Shown piece by piece: positions 46,662 to 55,035 of a DNA stretch of 64,000 nt. The notes below the pieces were generated by a model. That model was not told where the DNA came from and ran no database searches. It saw only the letters and a program-made list of their open reading frames with translations. Position 1 is the first letter of the stretch. The number at the start of each line of letters is the position of its first letter. Source of the stretch: Polyangiaceae bacterium (GTDB taxonomy: Bacteria > Myxococcota_A > Polyangia > Polyangiales > Polyangiaceae); assembly GCA_025936045.1 (NCBI GenBank), contig JAICUB010000026.1:29719-93718 (forward strand), read 5' to 3'. The position numbers were made by a program, and so were the translations under genes.

Positions 46662-48302
46662 GTGCCGCTCAAAGCCCGCCTCGCCGAGTTCTTCGCGCGC
46701 TTCCCCGGCGGCCGGAGCGGCGGAGCGCTCGCGATCGCCGTCACGGCCGGGCTCGCGGCGGGCACCCTGCTCGTACCGCGCTTACCCGCGGCCGGCAGCG
46801 CGCCGCCCGAGCCGCTCGCCGTCGAGCTCCTCGGCCGACCGCTGCCGCTCGACGCGCGCGCCGGGGGGCTCGCGCTCGAGCGGGTGCGCGGCTACACGGC
46901 GCGGCGCTTCGTGCTCGAGCTGCCCGACGGGCAGCGGCGCGAGACGTACCTCGGGCAGCTCGGCGCCGAGATCGACAAGGTGCGCCTGGCCGATCTGGTG
47001 CGCGACGCGCGTGATCCGACGAGCCCGATGGTGCGCACCTACCGCGCCGGCGGCGGCCACGGGGCGCTGCCGTTACCCGTACCGGTCGTCTTGAACCGCG
47101 AGCAAGCGCTGCCCGCGCTCGCGACGTTGAAGGACCAGCTCGATCGCGCCCCCGTCGACGCGCGGCTCGATCTCGAGACGCGCAAGCTCGTCCCGGAAGC
47201 GAACGGGCGGCTGCTCGACGTGGACGCCACGCTGCTCGCGCTCGAGCGGGCGCTCGAGAAGGGCGCGACGAGCGCGCGGGTCGTGTGGAGCGAGCGCAAG
47301 CCGCGACGCACGAGCAAGGACCTCGACGGCGTGCGCTTCGACGCGGTGCTCGGCTGGTTCGAGACTCGCTACGACCGCTCCGAGAAAGCCGCGGCGCGCA
47401 CCTTCAACCTCCGCGTCGCCGCGAGCAAGCTCGACGGCCACGTGCTCCTGCCCGGCGAAATTTTCGACTTCAACGAGCTCGTGGGCCCGCGCGACGAAGC
47501 CAACGGTTACAAGGTCGCCCCCGTCATCGCCGAAGGCGAGGTCGTGGACGGCATCGGCGGCGGCACCTGCCAGATCTCGGGAACCTTGCACGGCGCGGCG
47601 TTTTTCGCGGGGCTCGGCATCGTCGAGCGCACGCCCCACACGCGACCGAGCGCCTACATCAAGCTCGGCCTGGACGCGACCGTCGTCTACCCCACCATCA
47701 ACCTGCGTTTGCAGAACACCCTCCCCTACGCCGTCGTCCTGCACGAAACGGTGAAGAACGGCACCGTGCGCGCCGAGATCCTCGGGCCGCGCCGCACGCG
47801 CACCGTGACGCTGATCCGGCGCATCATCGACGCGATTCCGTACGAGGAGGTCGAGCGACCGGACAAAGCGCTGCCCGCGGGCACGCGCGTGCTCGCGCAA
47901 CGCGGCGTCGCCGGCTTCAAGGTGCGGCGCTATCGCATCGTGCGCGACGGGCCGAACGCCGTGCGCGAGCGCTGGGACGACGTGTACCCGCCGACGACGC
48001 AGATCGTGCGCGTCGGTGCGGGCGACCCTTCGCACGACAAGCCGAAGGTCGCGGACGACGCGCACCCCGAGTACCTCGCCGACGAGCTCCTCGTGACGAC
48101 TCAGGGGCCGGACGAGAAAGATCAAAACGAGGACGGCACGAGCACGAAGGACGAGGCCATGCTCGAGAGCCGGGAGCCGGGCCGCTTCGGCAAGCCGGGC
48201 TGGACCGAAGAGGCCGGCATGCCCTTCTGGCGGGGACGCGATAGCAAGCCGGCCGCCGAGGAAAAGCCCCGTACACCCGCCAAGAAACGCGGGCCGGCAT
48301 GA
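46662..48302 (+). CDS. VanW-family protein with membrane anchor
   Basis: A protein of 546 residues: an N-terminal membrane helix (ALAIAVTAGLAAGTLLV), a peptidoglycan-binding-like region with LVPEANGRLLDVDATLLALE, and a VanW domain with FNLRVAASKLDGHVLLPGEIFDFN and GGGTCQISGTLHGAAFFAG. VanW proteins were named from vancomycin-resistance clusters; their biochemical role is not established, but they are linked to the cell wall. The last 80 residues are charged and low in complexity. The GTG start has only a weak ribosome site. Confidence 0.85.
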   Translation: MPLKARLAEFFARFPGGRSGGALAIAVTAGLAAGTLLVPRLPAAGSAPPEPLAVELLGRPLPLDARAGGLALERVRGYTARRFVLELPDGQRRETYLGQLGAEIDKVRLADLVRDARDPTSPMVRTYRAGGGHGALPLPVPVVLNREQALPALATLKDQLDRAPVDARLDLETRKLVPEANGRLLDVDATLLALERALEKGATSARVVWSERKPRRTSKDLDGVRFDAVLGWFETRYDRSEKAAARTFNLRVAASKLDGHVLLPGEIFDFNELVGPRDEANGYKVAPVIAEGEVVDGIGGGTCQISGTLHGAAFFAGLGIVERTPHTRPSAYIKLGLDATVVYPTINLRLQNTLPYAVVLHETVKNGTVRAEILGPRRTRTVTLIRRIIDAIPYEEVERPDKALPAGTRVLAQRGVAGFKVRRYRIVRDGPNAVRERWDDVYPPTTQIVRVGAGDPSHDKPKVADDAHPEYLADELLVTTQGPDEKDQNEDGTSTKDEAMLESREPGRFGKPGWTEEAGMPFWRGRDSKPAAEEKPRTPAKKRGPA

Positions 48303-48346
48303 ACGGAACCGCGGCTTCTCAGCCAAATAAACTGATGTTTCGAGGA

Positions 48347-48370
48347 GTTCCAGCTGGAAGCCCCTGGAAC
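48347..48370. promoter_or_regulatory. Inverted repeats between the VanW and TetR genes
   Basis: TTCCAGCTGGAA at 48348-48359 is a perfect 12-base palindrome. GTTCCAG at 48347-48353 also pairs with CTGGAAC at 48364-48370. It could be an operator for the divergently placed or downstream TetR gene, or a terminator stem for the VanW gene, but it has no U-tract. Confidence 0.35.
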
Positions 48371-48470
48371 CGCTGCCAGAAAGCGGGCTTGACTCGACGG
48401 ACGAGCTAGGCGAAGAACGCCGCCCCGGGACGAGAGGCGCTAGGTCCTCCCAGATTTCGATCCCTCAGAC

Positions 48471-48484
48471 ACCGGCTGGCCGGT
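48471..48484. promoter_or_regulatory. Candidate TetR operator palindrome
   Basis: ACCGGC-TG-GCCGGT is a perfect inverted repeat with a two-base centre, ending 15 bases upstream of the TetR gene's ATG. TetR regulators often bind such palindromes over their own promoter. Confidence 0.4.
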
Positions 48485-48499
48485 AAGCGAATCAACCCC

Positions 48500-49159
48500 A
48501 TGATGACCACGGAACAACCCGCAGTCCCCCCCGCCCGCAAACCGAACGAGGAAAACGGCACCGCCGCTCGCAGTGCCGATTGGGAGAATCCTCGCGTCGC
48601 GTCGATCCTTTCGGCGGCGGCCAAATGCTTCGCGCGCAAGGGCTTCACCGCGACGACGCTCGCCGAAATCGGCAAGGAGCTCGGGCTCAGAAAGAGCATC
48701 GTCCACTACTACTTCGCGAGCAAAGCCGCGCTGATCCACGAAGTGCAGAGCTTCACGTATCATCGTTATCTCGACCGCTTGAAGGAAGCGATCCGCAACG
48801 GTGACGGCTCGCCGCAGCAAGCGACGGACGCGCTCCGCGCCCTCTGGGACGCGATTCAGAGCAACAAGACGGGCACCGGGCTCAACATCGAGGTGTGGAG
48901 CGCCGCCCGCCGTGACGCGGAGCTCAAGCGCCGCGCGGCCGGTTTGCAGCGGGACGCGCGCCAGGTCGTGCGTGACGCCGTGTCCGGTTCGGCGAAGAGC
49001 CCGCGCTCGGAAGCGCTCGCGACCCTCGTGCTCGCCGTGCTGAACGGCCTCAGCGTGACGGAATACCTCGAGGGTGACGAGCTCAAGGCGAAGGAAGCGT
49101 ACGAAGCGTTCCTCGGCCTCTTGCAGACCGCGCTCGAAGCCCCTACGAACGGTTCCTGA
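48500..49159 (+). CDS. TetR-family transcriptional regulator
   Basis: A protein of 219 residues. The helix-turn-helix at about 33-75 has ASILSAAAKCFARKGF and TTLAEIGKELGLRKSIVHYYF, the standard TetR DNA-binding pattern, with ligand-binding helices in the rest. The start is ATG 48500 (a second ATG follows at once). Its target is unknown; a palindrome lies just upstream. The stop overlaps the suggested start of the next gene. Confidence 0.93.
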   Translation: MMTTEQPAVPPARKPNEENGTAARSADWENPRVASILSAAAKCFARKGFTATTLAEIGKELGLRKSIVHYYFASKAALIHEVQSFTYHRYLDRLKEAIRNGDGSPQQATDALRALWDAIQSNKTGTGLNIEVWSAARRDAELKRRAAGLQRDARQVVRDAVSGSAKSPRSEALATLVLAVLNGLSVTEYLEGDELKAKEAYEAFLGLLQTALEAPTNGS

Positions 49160-50139
49160 CCTCTTCGAAGCAGACCAGCGGCCTCCGGCGCGCGGCACTG
49201 TGCGGGCTCGCGCTCGGGGCCGTCGCGCTCGGGGTTCCACGCGTCGGCTTCGGGCACTTCGCCGAAGCGCGCGCCCCGAACGCCGGTCGCTCGCCGCTGC
49301 CGGCGCCGCTTCCCCTGCCGTTGAACGAAACGGCCTGGCTCAGCGGCATCGATCGCTTCCACCGTTTGCGGCTCGCGCCGGCGCCGACGCTGTCGCTCAT
49401 CGGCCGCTACCAGCACCCGTGGGAAAACCACACGCCGGAGTGGCGGGCCTTCTTCGAGGGCCGCTACGGTTTCGAACGGGCGCCCGCGCCGGTCCTCACC
49501 TGGCGGCTCGGTGCGACGTTCGAGCCCCTTTTGGCGTTGCCGGTGGTCGTCACACGCCCCTGCCCGCGCTGGAAGGCGCCGCGGCCGCTCATGGTCATGC
49601 GCTACGCGGGTGAGAGCGAATACGTGCCGCTCTTCGATTGCGACGGCGCCATCGCGCCCGAAGTCATCGATCGCCTGAGTGTCCTCGCTCGCGCCCCGGA
49701 AACACCGCGGCCGGCCATCCCGCTGCCCTTGACGCCCGACTCACCGCGCCCGGATGAATGGCTGCCGGGCCTCAAGCTCCTCGACCCGCGCCTCGTCTGG
49801 GTGCTCGGTGAAATTCAGGGGGCGTTCCCGAACAAGCCCGTCGTCATCATGAGCGGCTACCGACCGGACGCTCACACGAGCTTTCACAAGCGCGGCAAAG
49901 CGCTCGATCTCTACGTCGACGGCGTTCCGACCGAAGAGCTCTACGCCTTTTGCCGCACCCTCCACGACGTGGGTTGCGGCTTCTACCCGAACAACCGGTT
50001 CATCCACTTCGACGTCCGCCCCTTCGGCACCGGCAAGGTGACGTGGGTCGACGTCGCCGAACCGGGCGCCCCGTCGCGCTACGTCGACGGCTGGCCCGGC
50101 GTGCTCCCCGCGGGCACGGCGTGGCTCGGCGGCGGCTGA
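49156..50139 (+). CDS. DUF882 / peptidase M15-like exported protein
   Basis: A DUF882 (YcbK/MepK-like) protein. The C-terminal half has VVIMSGYRPDAHTSFHKRGKALDLYVDG and FIHFDVRP, with the His and Asp residues that bind zinc in M15-type murein endopeptidases. The frame has no ATG, GTG or TTG until TTG 49321, but translates upstream into a clear signal peptide (LRRAALCGLALGAVALG), so I propose a CTG start at 49156 overlapping the tetR stop (CTGA), giving 327 residues. Using 49321 would remove the signal. It should act on peptidoglycan in the periplasm. Confidence 0.75.
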   Translation: MTSSKQTSGLRRAALCGLALGAVALGVPRVGFGHFAEARAPNAGRSPLPAPLPLPLNETAWLSGIDRFHRLRLAPAPTLSLIGRYQHPWENHTPEWRAFFEGRYGFERAPAPVLTWRLGATFEPLLALPVVVTRPCPRWKAPRPLMVMRYAGESEYVPLFDCDGAIAPEVIDRLSVLARAPETPRPAIPLPLTPDSPRPDEWLPGLKLLDPRLVWVLGEIQGAFPNKPVVIMSGYRPDAHTSFHKRGKALDLYVDGVPTEELYAFCRTLHDVGCGFYPNNRFIHFDVRPFGTGKVTWVDVAEPGAPSRYVDGWPGVLPAGTAWLGGG

Positions 50140-50245
50140 TCGAGCTCGCAGCCTGCACGCGCGGTCGCGCAGAGAAACCCGTTCCCGCCTAGCAGCATGC
50201 TCGACAGGAGCAGCGTTCGGGGGGAGCGGCGGGATCGGGTGGGAT

Positions 50246-50299
50246 GCCCTCCCGAGCGAGTCCGCGAGCTCAAGGGAGGGCCGGCCGCGCGCAGGCCGG
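50246..50299. terminator. Bidirectional hairpins between convergent genes
   Basis: GCCCTCCC (50246-50253) pairs with GGGAGGGC (50274-50281), with an inner GAGC/GCTC, followed by CCGGCC/GGCCGG (50281-50299). No U-tracts are visible, but the position between two gene ends suggests a shared terminator. Confidence 0.5.
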
Positions 50300-50371
50300 A
50301 GGCCGAGCACGGACGTCGAGTGGAGACGCGTACGGCGAGGGGTGGGCACCTGCTCGCGGGGACGCTCGAGG

Positions 50372-51748
50372 TTAGGAGGCCGGGAGACGCAGCGACGCGA
50401 GCGCGCGTGTCGCGGCTTCGACGGTCACGGAGCCTTGGTCGGCGATCGTCAGGGCGACGAGCTCGACCTCGGAGCCGAGCGCACCGGCGGCGACGGCGAC
50501 CGAGCGCGCGTGGAGCGACATGTGGCCGCGCTGGATGCCTTCCGTCGCGAGAGCGCGTAGCGCGGCTAAATTCGAGGCCATGCCGGCGCTCGCCGCGACC
50601 ATCGCGAGCTCGTCGGCGCCGCTCACGCGCATCAGCTTGAGCGCCGCCTGCGCCACGGGATGAACGCGCAAGGTGCCGCCGACGGTACCGAGCGCGAGCG
50701 GCATCTCGAGCTCGCCCGTCAGATCCTCCCCGTCGCGCCGCCAAACGACGAGCGGCGCGTAACGGCCGCTCCGCGCGGCATAGGCGTGGGCGCCCGCTTC
50801 CACGGCACGAAAGTCGTTGCCCGTCGCGAGCACGACGGCGTCGACGCCGTTCATCACGCCCTTGTTGTGCGTCGCGGCGCGGTACGGATCGAGCTCGGCG
50901 AAGCGCGACGCGAGCACGATGCGCTCGGCGACGACGCGACCGTCGACCCAAGCCTCGCCCGGTGCAGGCGGCGGCTCGCTCGCGGCGGCGCGCGGAGGCT
51001 CGCTCGGCGGGTCGATCGCGGGGCGCTCGTGCGAATGCGTCGCTTTGGTGGAAAGGCCGAGCTCGCGCGGATGCACGCGGCAGCGCACGCGCACGAGCCG
51101 CCTGTCGCACAGATTCGACAGGATGCGCAGCCCGAGCACGCCGCGCGCGAGCTCCGCGGCGCTCGGCCCCACCGCTTCCGCGATGCAGTTCACGAGGTTT
51201 GCGCCCATGGCGTCGCGGCAATCGACGTAGACGTGGAGCACGAGCATGCCCGACCCGAGGTCGCGTACGTCGATCTCCCGCGGACCGCCGCCGCGCGCGA
51301 CGAGGTTCGGAACGGCAGCGCGCGCGAGCTCCATGAGCTTCGGCTTCGCGTTCACGAGGTGCGCCACCGCCTCGGCGGGATCCGCGACGCTCGCGATTTG
51401 CACCTGCGCCGTCATCAACGCCTCGCCGATCTCGGCGTGGAAGCCGCCGCTCGCGCGGATCATGCGCGCGGCGTTGGAGGCGGCGGCGATGACGCTCGGC
51501 TCCTCGACCACCATCGGCACCAGATGATCGCGGGCGTTCACGCGCACGTTGAGCGCGACGCCGAACGGCAGCGCATACGTGCCGAGCACGTTCTCGACGA
51601 GCTTGTCCGCCTTCTCGGCGTCGAGCCCGCCGCGCGCGAACGCCGCTTCGAGCTCGGCGCGCGGCAGACCGGAGCGCTCCGCGACGAGCGAGAGTCGCTC
51701 GGAGAGCGGTAGCCGATAAAAGCCGGGGATCCGCGAGCCGTCCGTCAT
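50372..51748 (-). CDS. mvaA: Hydroxymethylglutaryl-CoA reductase, class II (degradative type)
   Basis: A protein of 458 residues with the class II HMG-CoA reductase pattern: GFYRLPLSERLSLVAE, ENVLGTYALPFGVALNVRVN, DAMGANLVN, ATHNKGVMNGVDAV and GTVGGTLRVHP, plus the late catalytic histidine in GHMSLHAR. It reduces HMG-CoA to mevalonate, the committed step of the pathway whose other genes lie just downstream. A Pro-rich insertion of about 25 residues (AIDPPSEPPRAAASEPP) precedes the central part. ATG 51748 is chosen because the domain starts immediately; longer frames enter the zinc-ribbon gene. Confidence 0.93.
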   Translation of the reverse strand: MTDGSRIPGFYRLPLSERLSLVAERSGLPRAELEAAFARGGLDAEKADKLVENVLGTYALPFGVALNVRVNARDHLVPMVVEEPSVIAAASNAARMIRASGGFHAEIGEALMTAQVQIASVADPAEAVAHLVNAKPKLMELARAAVPNLVARGGGPREIDVRDLGSGMLVLHVYVDCRDAMGANLVNCIAEAVGPSAAELARGVLGLRILSNLCDRRLVRVRCRVHPRELGLSTKATHSHERPAIDPPSEPPRAAASEPPPAPGEAWVDGRVVAERIVLASRFAELDPYRAATHNKGVMNGVDAVVLATGNDFRAVEAGAHAYAARSGRYAPLVVWRRDGEDLTGELEMPLALGTVGGTLRVHPVAQAALKLMRVSGADELAMVAASAGMASNLAALRALATEGIQRGHMSLHARSVAVAAGALGSEVELVALTIADQGSVTVEAATRALASLRLPAS

Positions 51749-51771
51749 TTTCGAGTCAGCAGTCTCGGACG

Positions 51772-51978
51772 CTAGGGAACCAGCTTTTTGCGGTGCGCTT
51801 GCCAGCAGGTCGGGCAGCGCCACTCCATGATGCGGCGTCCGTCTCGGTCCGGCGCGCGCGTGAGGCGCCAGCCGTGGCGCGCGCTGATGAGCGTGTAGTT
51901 CGTGTCGGTCGTCGGGGCGGGCTTGCCGCAATCGACACACCGATGATCGGCGTCAGCGTGCTGGTCGTCGGAGTTCAT
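51772..51978 (-). CDS. Small zinc-ribbon protein
   Basis: About 68 residues from ATG 51978 (81 from an upstream start at 52017). Two CxxC pairs, HRCVDCGK and EWRCPTCW, frame a basic region, the layout of a zinc ribbon. No family is recognised. It lies 23 bases upstream of HMG-CoA reductase on the same strand and may share its transcript. Confidence 0.6.
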   Translation of the reverse strand: MNSDDQHADADHRCVDCGKPAPTTDTNYTLISARHGWRLTRAPDRDGRRIMEWRCPTCWQAHRKKLVP

Positions 51979-52239
51979 GGCCACGAAGCGGCGGGCGAAG
52001 CGAGGCTCAACCGTCATTCTAGCAAGATCCGAGAGGACTCCGAGCCCTGTTTCGAGTTCGGTGATACCGAGCTAATGTAGCGGGTTCACAGGTCTATCCT
52101 CACCCTCCGGGTGACGAGCGCGGCGCGCGACGACCGCATGTAGGGCGGGGAACGACAGCGCCAGCGGCAACGGACGGCTAGCCAGCCGACCGGCGAAAAT
52201 GGGGTCGAGGGCAGCCGGTGGGCCCCCTAACGGCGAGCG

Positions 52240-53127
52240 TCAGACGGCGTGCACGCCGCGGGCCCCGAGCGCGAGCGGGAGCAGCCGGTGGCCGAGCGTC
52301 GCCGCGAGCGCGCGAAATTCGGGGGACGACGGCTCGAAGCCGACGTGGAGCAGCACGTCGCCGCCGCCTGCACCGGCGGGCAGGACCGCGGCGGGAGCGG
52401 CGAGCGACGCGAGTCGCTCGGCTTCGGCGGTCACGATCGGCACGCCCGCGACGCGACCGAGCGCGGCGAGCGCCGCACGCTGCGAATGCAGCGCGGAGAC
52501 GAACCCCGCGGCGTCGCCCTCGAGCACGGCGCGTTCGGCGCGAAGCGCCGCTGCCCGCTGAGCCTCGATGAGCACCGCGTAGTTCGCGGGGTCGCGCTCG
52601 CGGAGCGCTCGCACGCGACCGACGAAGTCGCGCGTCGCCGCGGCGCGGCCGCTCCACCAGGTTTCGACGACGACCATTGCCGGCAGCGTGACGCGCGTCA
52701 CCGTGGGCTCGTGCGGCGTGACGCGATAGGCGAGCGTGCCGCCGTAAGCCGCGGCCGCGACGTCGACGCCGCTCCCGCCGCCCTGCGCGCGCGCGTGCGC
52801 GGCGAGCGCGGGCCGGAGCACGGCGTCGGCGAGCTCGTCGTCGCTGCGGGCGCCGCGACCGAGCTCGCGCGCGGCGAGGCTCGCGACGAGAATGGCGGCG
52901 CTCGAGCCGAGGCCGAGCTTTTCGTCGCCTTCGCGCAGCGCGCTCGCGTCGAACCACGGCGCCGGTTCGTCGCCGAACGCCTCGCGCACCTCGGGCGTCA
53001 CCCGCTCCGGCGGAAGGCTCGCGTCCGCGACGACGAAACGATCGACGGCGGTGACGAGCGCGGGCGCACCCTCGAGCACCGCATAGGCACCGGACAACAC
53101 GAGCTTGCCCGGCGCGCGCGCTTTCAC
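52240..53127 (-). CDS. mvaK2: Phosphomevalonate kinase (GHMP family)
   Basis: A GHMP kinase of 295 residues. The N-terminal APGKLVLSGAYAVLEGAPALV and the ATP loop KLGLGSSAAILVASL are present, with ETWWSGRAAATRDFV, typical of phosphomevalonate kinases. It converts mevalonate 5-phosphate to the diphosphate. GTG 53127 overlaps the stop of the decarboxylase gene (GTGA). At 295 residues it is shorter than many homologues (about 350). Confidence 0.85.
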   Translation of the reverse strand: MKARAPGKLVLSGAYAVLEGAPALVTAVDRFVVADASLPPERVTPEVREAFGDEPAPWFDASALREGDEKLGLGSSAAILVASLAARELGRGARSDDELADAVLRPALAAHARAQGGGSGVDVAAAAYGGTLAYRVTPHEPTVTRVTLPAMVVVETWWSGRAAATRDFVGRVRALRERDPANYAVLIEAQRAAALRAERAVLEGDAAGFVSALHSQRAALAALGRVAGVPIVTAEAERLASLAAPAAVLPAGAGGGDVLLHVGFEPSSPEFRALAATLGHRLLPLALGARGVHAV

Positions 53128-54104
53128 GACCCGGCCTCGACGAGCTGCGCCGCAGGGCCGATGCCGCTCACGAGCACGCGCTCGACGCCCTCGAGGGAGC
53201 GGAGTGCCTCCGCGACGCCCTCCGCCGCGGCCGCCTCGCAGAGCACCTTCACGTGAGGTCCCGCGTCCATCGTGTAGAACGCCGGCGTGCCCGCGCTCCG
53301 GAGCGCGCGTACTCGCTCCATCGCGCGGAGCGTCACGGGACTCAAGTAGACGAGCGCCGGTCGCGCGGCGAGCATCGACGCGTGCATCATGAGCGCGCTC
53401 TGTTCGCTCGCGGCCCCGAGCTTCTCGAGGTCGCGCTCCCGTACGGCGCGTTCCACCTCGTCGAAGAGCGCGGGGGCGGCCGCGACCCACGCCGGGTAAT
53501 ACGGGCTCGTCGCGCGCGTGTGGCCCATGCCGTCCGTCGAGCTCACGCTCTTCGGGCCCGACGCCGTGACCGCGATGACCATCGCGAGCGGCCACGCCGC
53601 GGCGTCGAGAACGGGCTCGGCCGCGTCCGCACCGAGCCGGAGCACGACGAAGCCGCCGAAGAGCGAGCGCGCCGCCGACGCCGACGCGCGGCGCGCGACG
53701 GCGCTCAGCTTGGCTGGCGCGAGCGGCGTACCGAGCGCGTGCGCCCCGGCGAGCGCGAGCGCGGCGAAACCGGAGGCGCTCGAAGCGAGGCCCGCCGCGG
53801 TCGGAAAGTCGTTGTGCGAGCGCACGCAGAGCCGCACCGTGGAGCGGGCAAGCGCGCGAAGCTCGTCGAGCAGCCGCACGACGCGTTCGCGCGCGCGGCC
53901 CGTGGCGACGGCGCCGTCGAGCGTCACCTCGTCCGCGTCGAGCGCGGGGTCGGCGCTGACCGTCGTGGTCGAACGGAGCGCCGCGAGCGTGAGGGAGAGG
54001 CTCGGCACCGCGGGCATATTGGCGGCCGTATCCGCTTTGCCCCAATACTTCGCGAGCGCGATGTTCGCGTGCGCGACGGCCGTGACGCTTCGCGCGGCGC
54101 TCAC
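53124..54104 (-). CDS. mvaD: Diphosphomevalonate decarboxylase
   Basis: A protein of 326 residues with ANIALAKYWGKAD at the N-terminus, SHNDFPTAAGLASSASGFAAL (the ATP loop of this family) and a conserved late segment AFYTMDAGPHVKVLC. It makes isopentenyl diphosphate by ATP-dependent decarboxylation. GTG 54104 overlaps the mevalonate kinase stop (GTGA), and the end overlaps the next gene, so the three are translated as a coupled set. Confidence 0.94.
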   Translation of the reverse strand: MSAARSVTAVAHANIALAKYWGKADTAANMPAVPSLSLTLAALRSTTTVSADPALDADEVTLDGAVATGRARERVVRLLDELRALARSTVRLCVRSHNDFPTAAGLASSASGFAALALAGAHALGTPLAPAKLSAVARRASASAARSLFGGFVVLRLGADAAEPVLDAAAWPLAMVIAVTASGPKSVSSTDGMGHTRATSPYYPAWVAAAPALFDEVERAVRERDLEKLGAASEQSALMMHASMLAARPALVYLSPVTLRAMERVRALRSAGTPAFYTMDAGPHVKVLCEAAAAEGVAEALRSLEGVERVLVSGIGPAAQLVEAGS

Positions 54105-55024
54105 GCGGGCTCCGCGGCGCCAACCGTCGCGGCGAAGCAAGCGAGCCCTTCCGCGCGCCAGGCCGCGAGGATGGGCTCGGGCTCGAGCTCGGCGAGCGCG
54201 ACGACGCAGCCGCCGCCGCCGGCACCCGTGAGCTTCGCGCCGAGCGCCCCCGCGCGCCGCGCGCTGTCGCAGGCCCGCTCGATGGCTTCAGTCGAGACCA
54301 TCAAGCCCGAAAGTAGCATTTGATTGAGATCCATCAGCTTGCCGAGGCCGCGCAGATCGCCCGCTTCGAGGCAGAGACGCGCGTTGTTCACGAGTGCCGT
54401 CACTCCGCTCACGGCCTTGTCGACGATCTCGGGGCGCCGCGCCCGGAGGCGCGCGACCGCCTGCACCATTTCACGCGTGCTCGCCGGCGGGCCGGCCACC
54501 GCGACCGCGAGCGGCAGCGGCCGTTCGAGCCGCACGGGCTCGCTGCCGCCCGTGCGCGAGAAGTGAATGCACCCGCTGCTCGCTGCCGCGGCCGCGTCGA
54601 CGCCGGACGCGTCGCCGTGGAACACGCCTTCCCACGCCGCCGCCGCCGCGAGCACGCGCGCGCATGCCTCCGGCGCCGCCAACGAGAGCTCCGGCTCGAC
54701 GGCGAGCAGGACCGCGCGAGCGATGGCGACGCCGAGCGCCGCGGACGCGCCGAGCCCGGAGCCCGCGGGCACTTCGAGCTCCGCTTCGACCGCGAGGGGC
54801 GGAGCGCCGAGGCTCGCGCGGAGCGCCGCGAACGCGCGCATCGCGTCACTACCGTCGCCCTCCGCGCCCGAGCGCGCCCCGAGCACGAGCCGAGCACGGT
54901 CGGCGGGTAGCGCTCGAGCGAGGGCGCCGCGGTCGAGCGCCGCGGCGAGCGCGGGCGCGCCGTACACGACCGCGTGCTCTCCGAGCAGGATCACCTTGCC
55001 GGACGCGCGCGCGCAGCGTTCCAT
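54101..55024 (-). CDS. mvk: Mevalonate kinase
   Basis: A GHMP kinase of 307 residues with ASGKVILLGEHAVVYG, the ATP loop EVPAGSGLGASAALG and AKLTGAGGGGCVVAL near the C-terminus. It phosphorylates mevalonate at O5. It is 12 bases downstream of the polyprenyl synthase gene on the same strand and overlaps the decarboxylase gene. Confidence 0.95.
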   Translation of the reverse strand: MERCARASGKVILLGEHAVVYGAPALAAALDRGALARALPADRARLVLGARSGAEGDGSDAMRAFAALRASLGAPPLAVEAELEVPAGSGLGASAALGVAIARAVLLAVEPELSLAAPEACARVLAAAAAWEGVFHGDASGVDAAAAASSGCIHFSRTGGSEPVRLERPLPLAVAVAGPPASTREMVQAVARLRARRPEIVDKAVSGVTALVNNARLCLEAGDLRGLGKLMDLNQMLLSGLMVSTEAIERACDSARRAGALGAKLTGAGGGGCVVALAELEPEPILAAWRAEGLACFAATVGAAEPA

Positions 55025-55035
55025 GGCGGGGCGCT

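Noticed and set aside
52100..52114. TCACCC/GGGTGA stem between the zinc-ribbon and mevalonate operon genes
   Set aside because: Only six pairs with a three-base loop and no T-tract; too weak to call a terminator.
52240..54225. A 661-residue form of phosphomevalonate kinase
   Set aside because: The extra 366 residues are an out-of-frame reading of mvaD and mvk; GTG 53127 overlaps the preceding stop and starts the GHMP motif.
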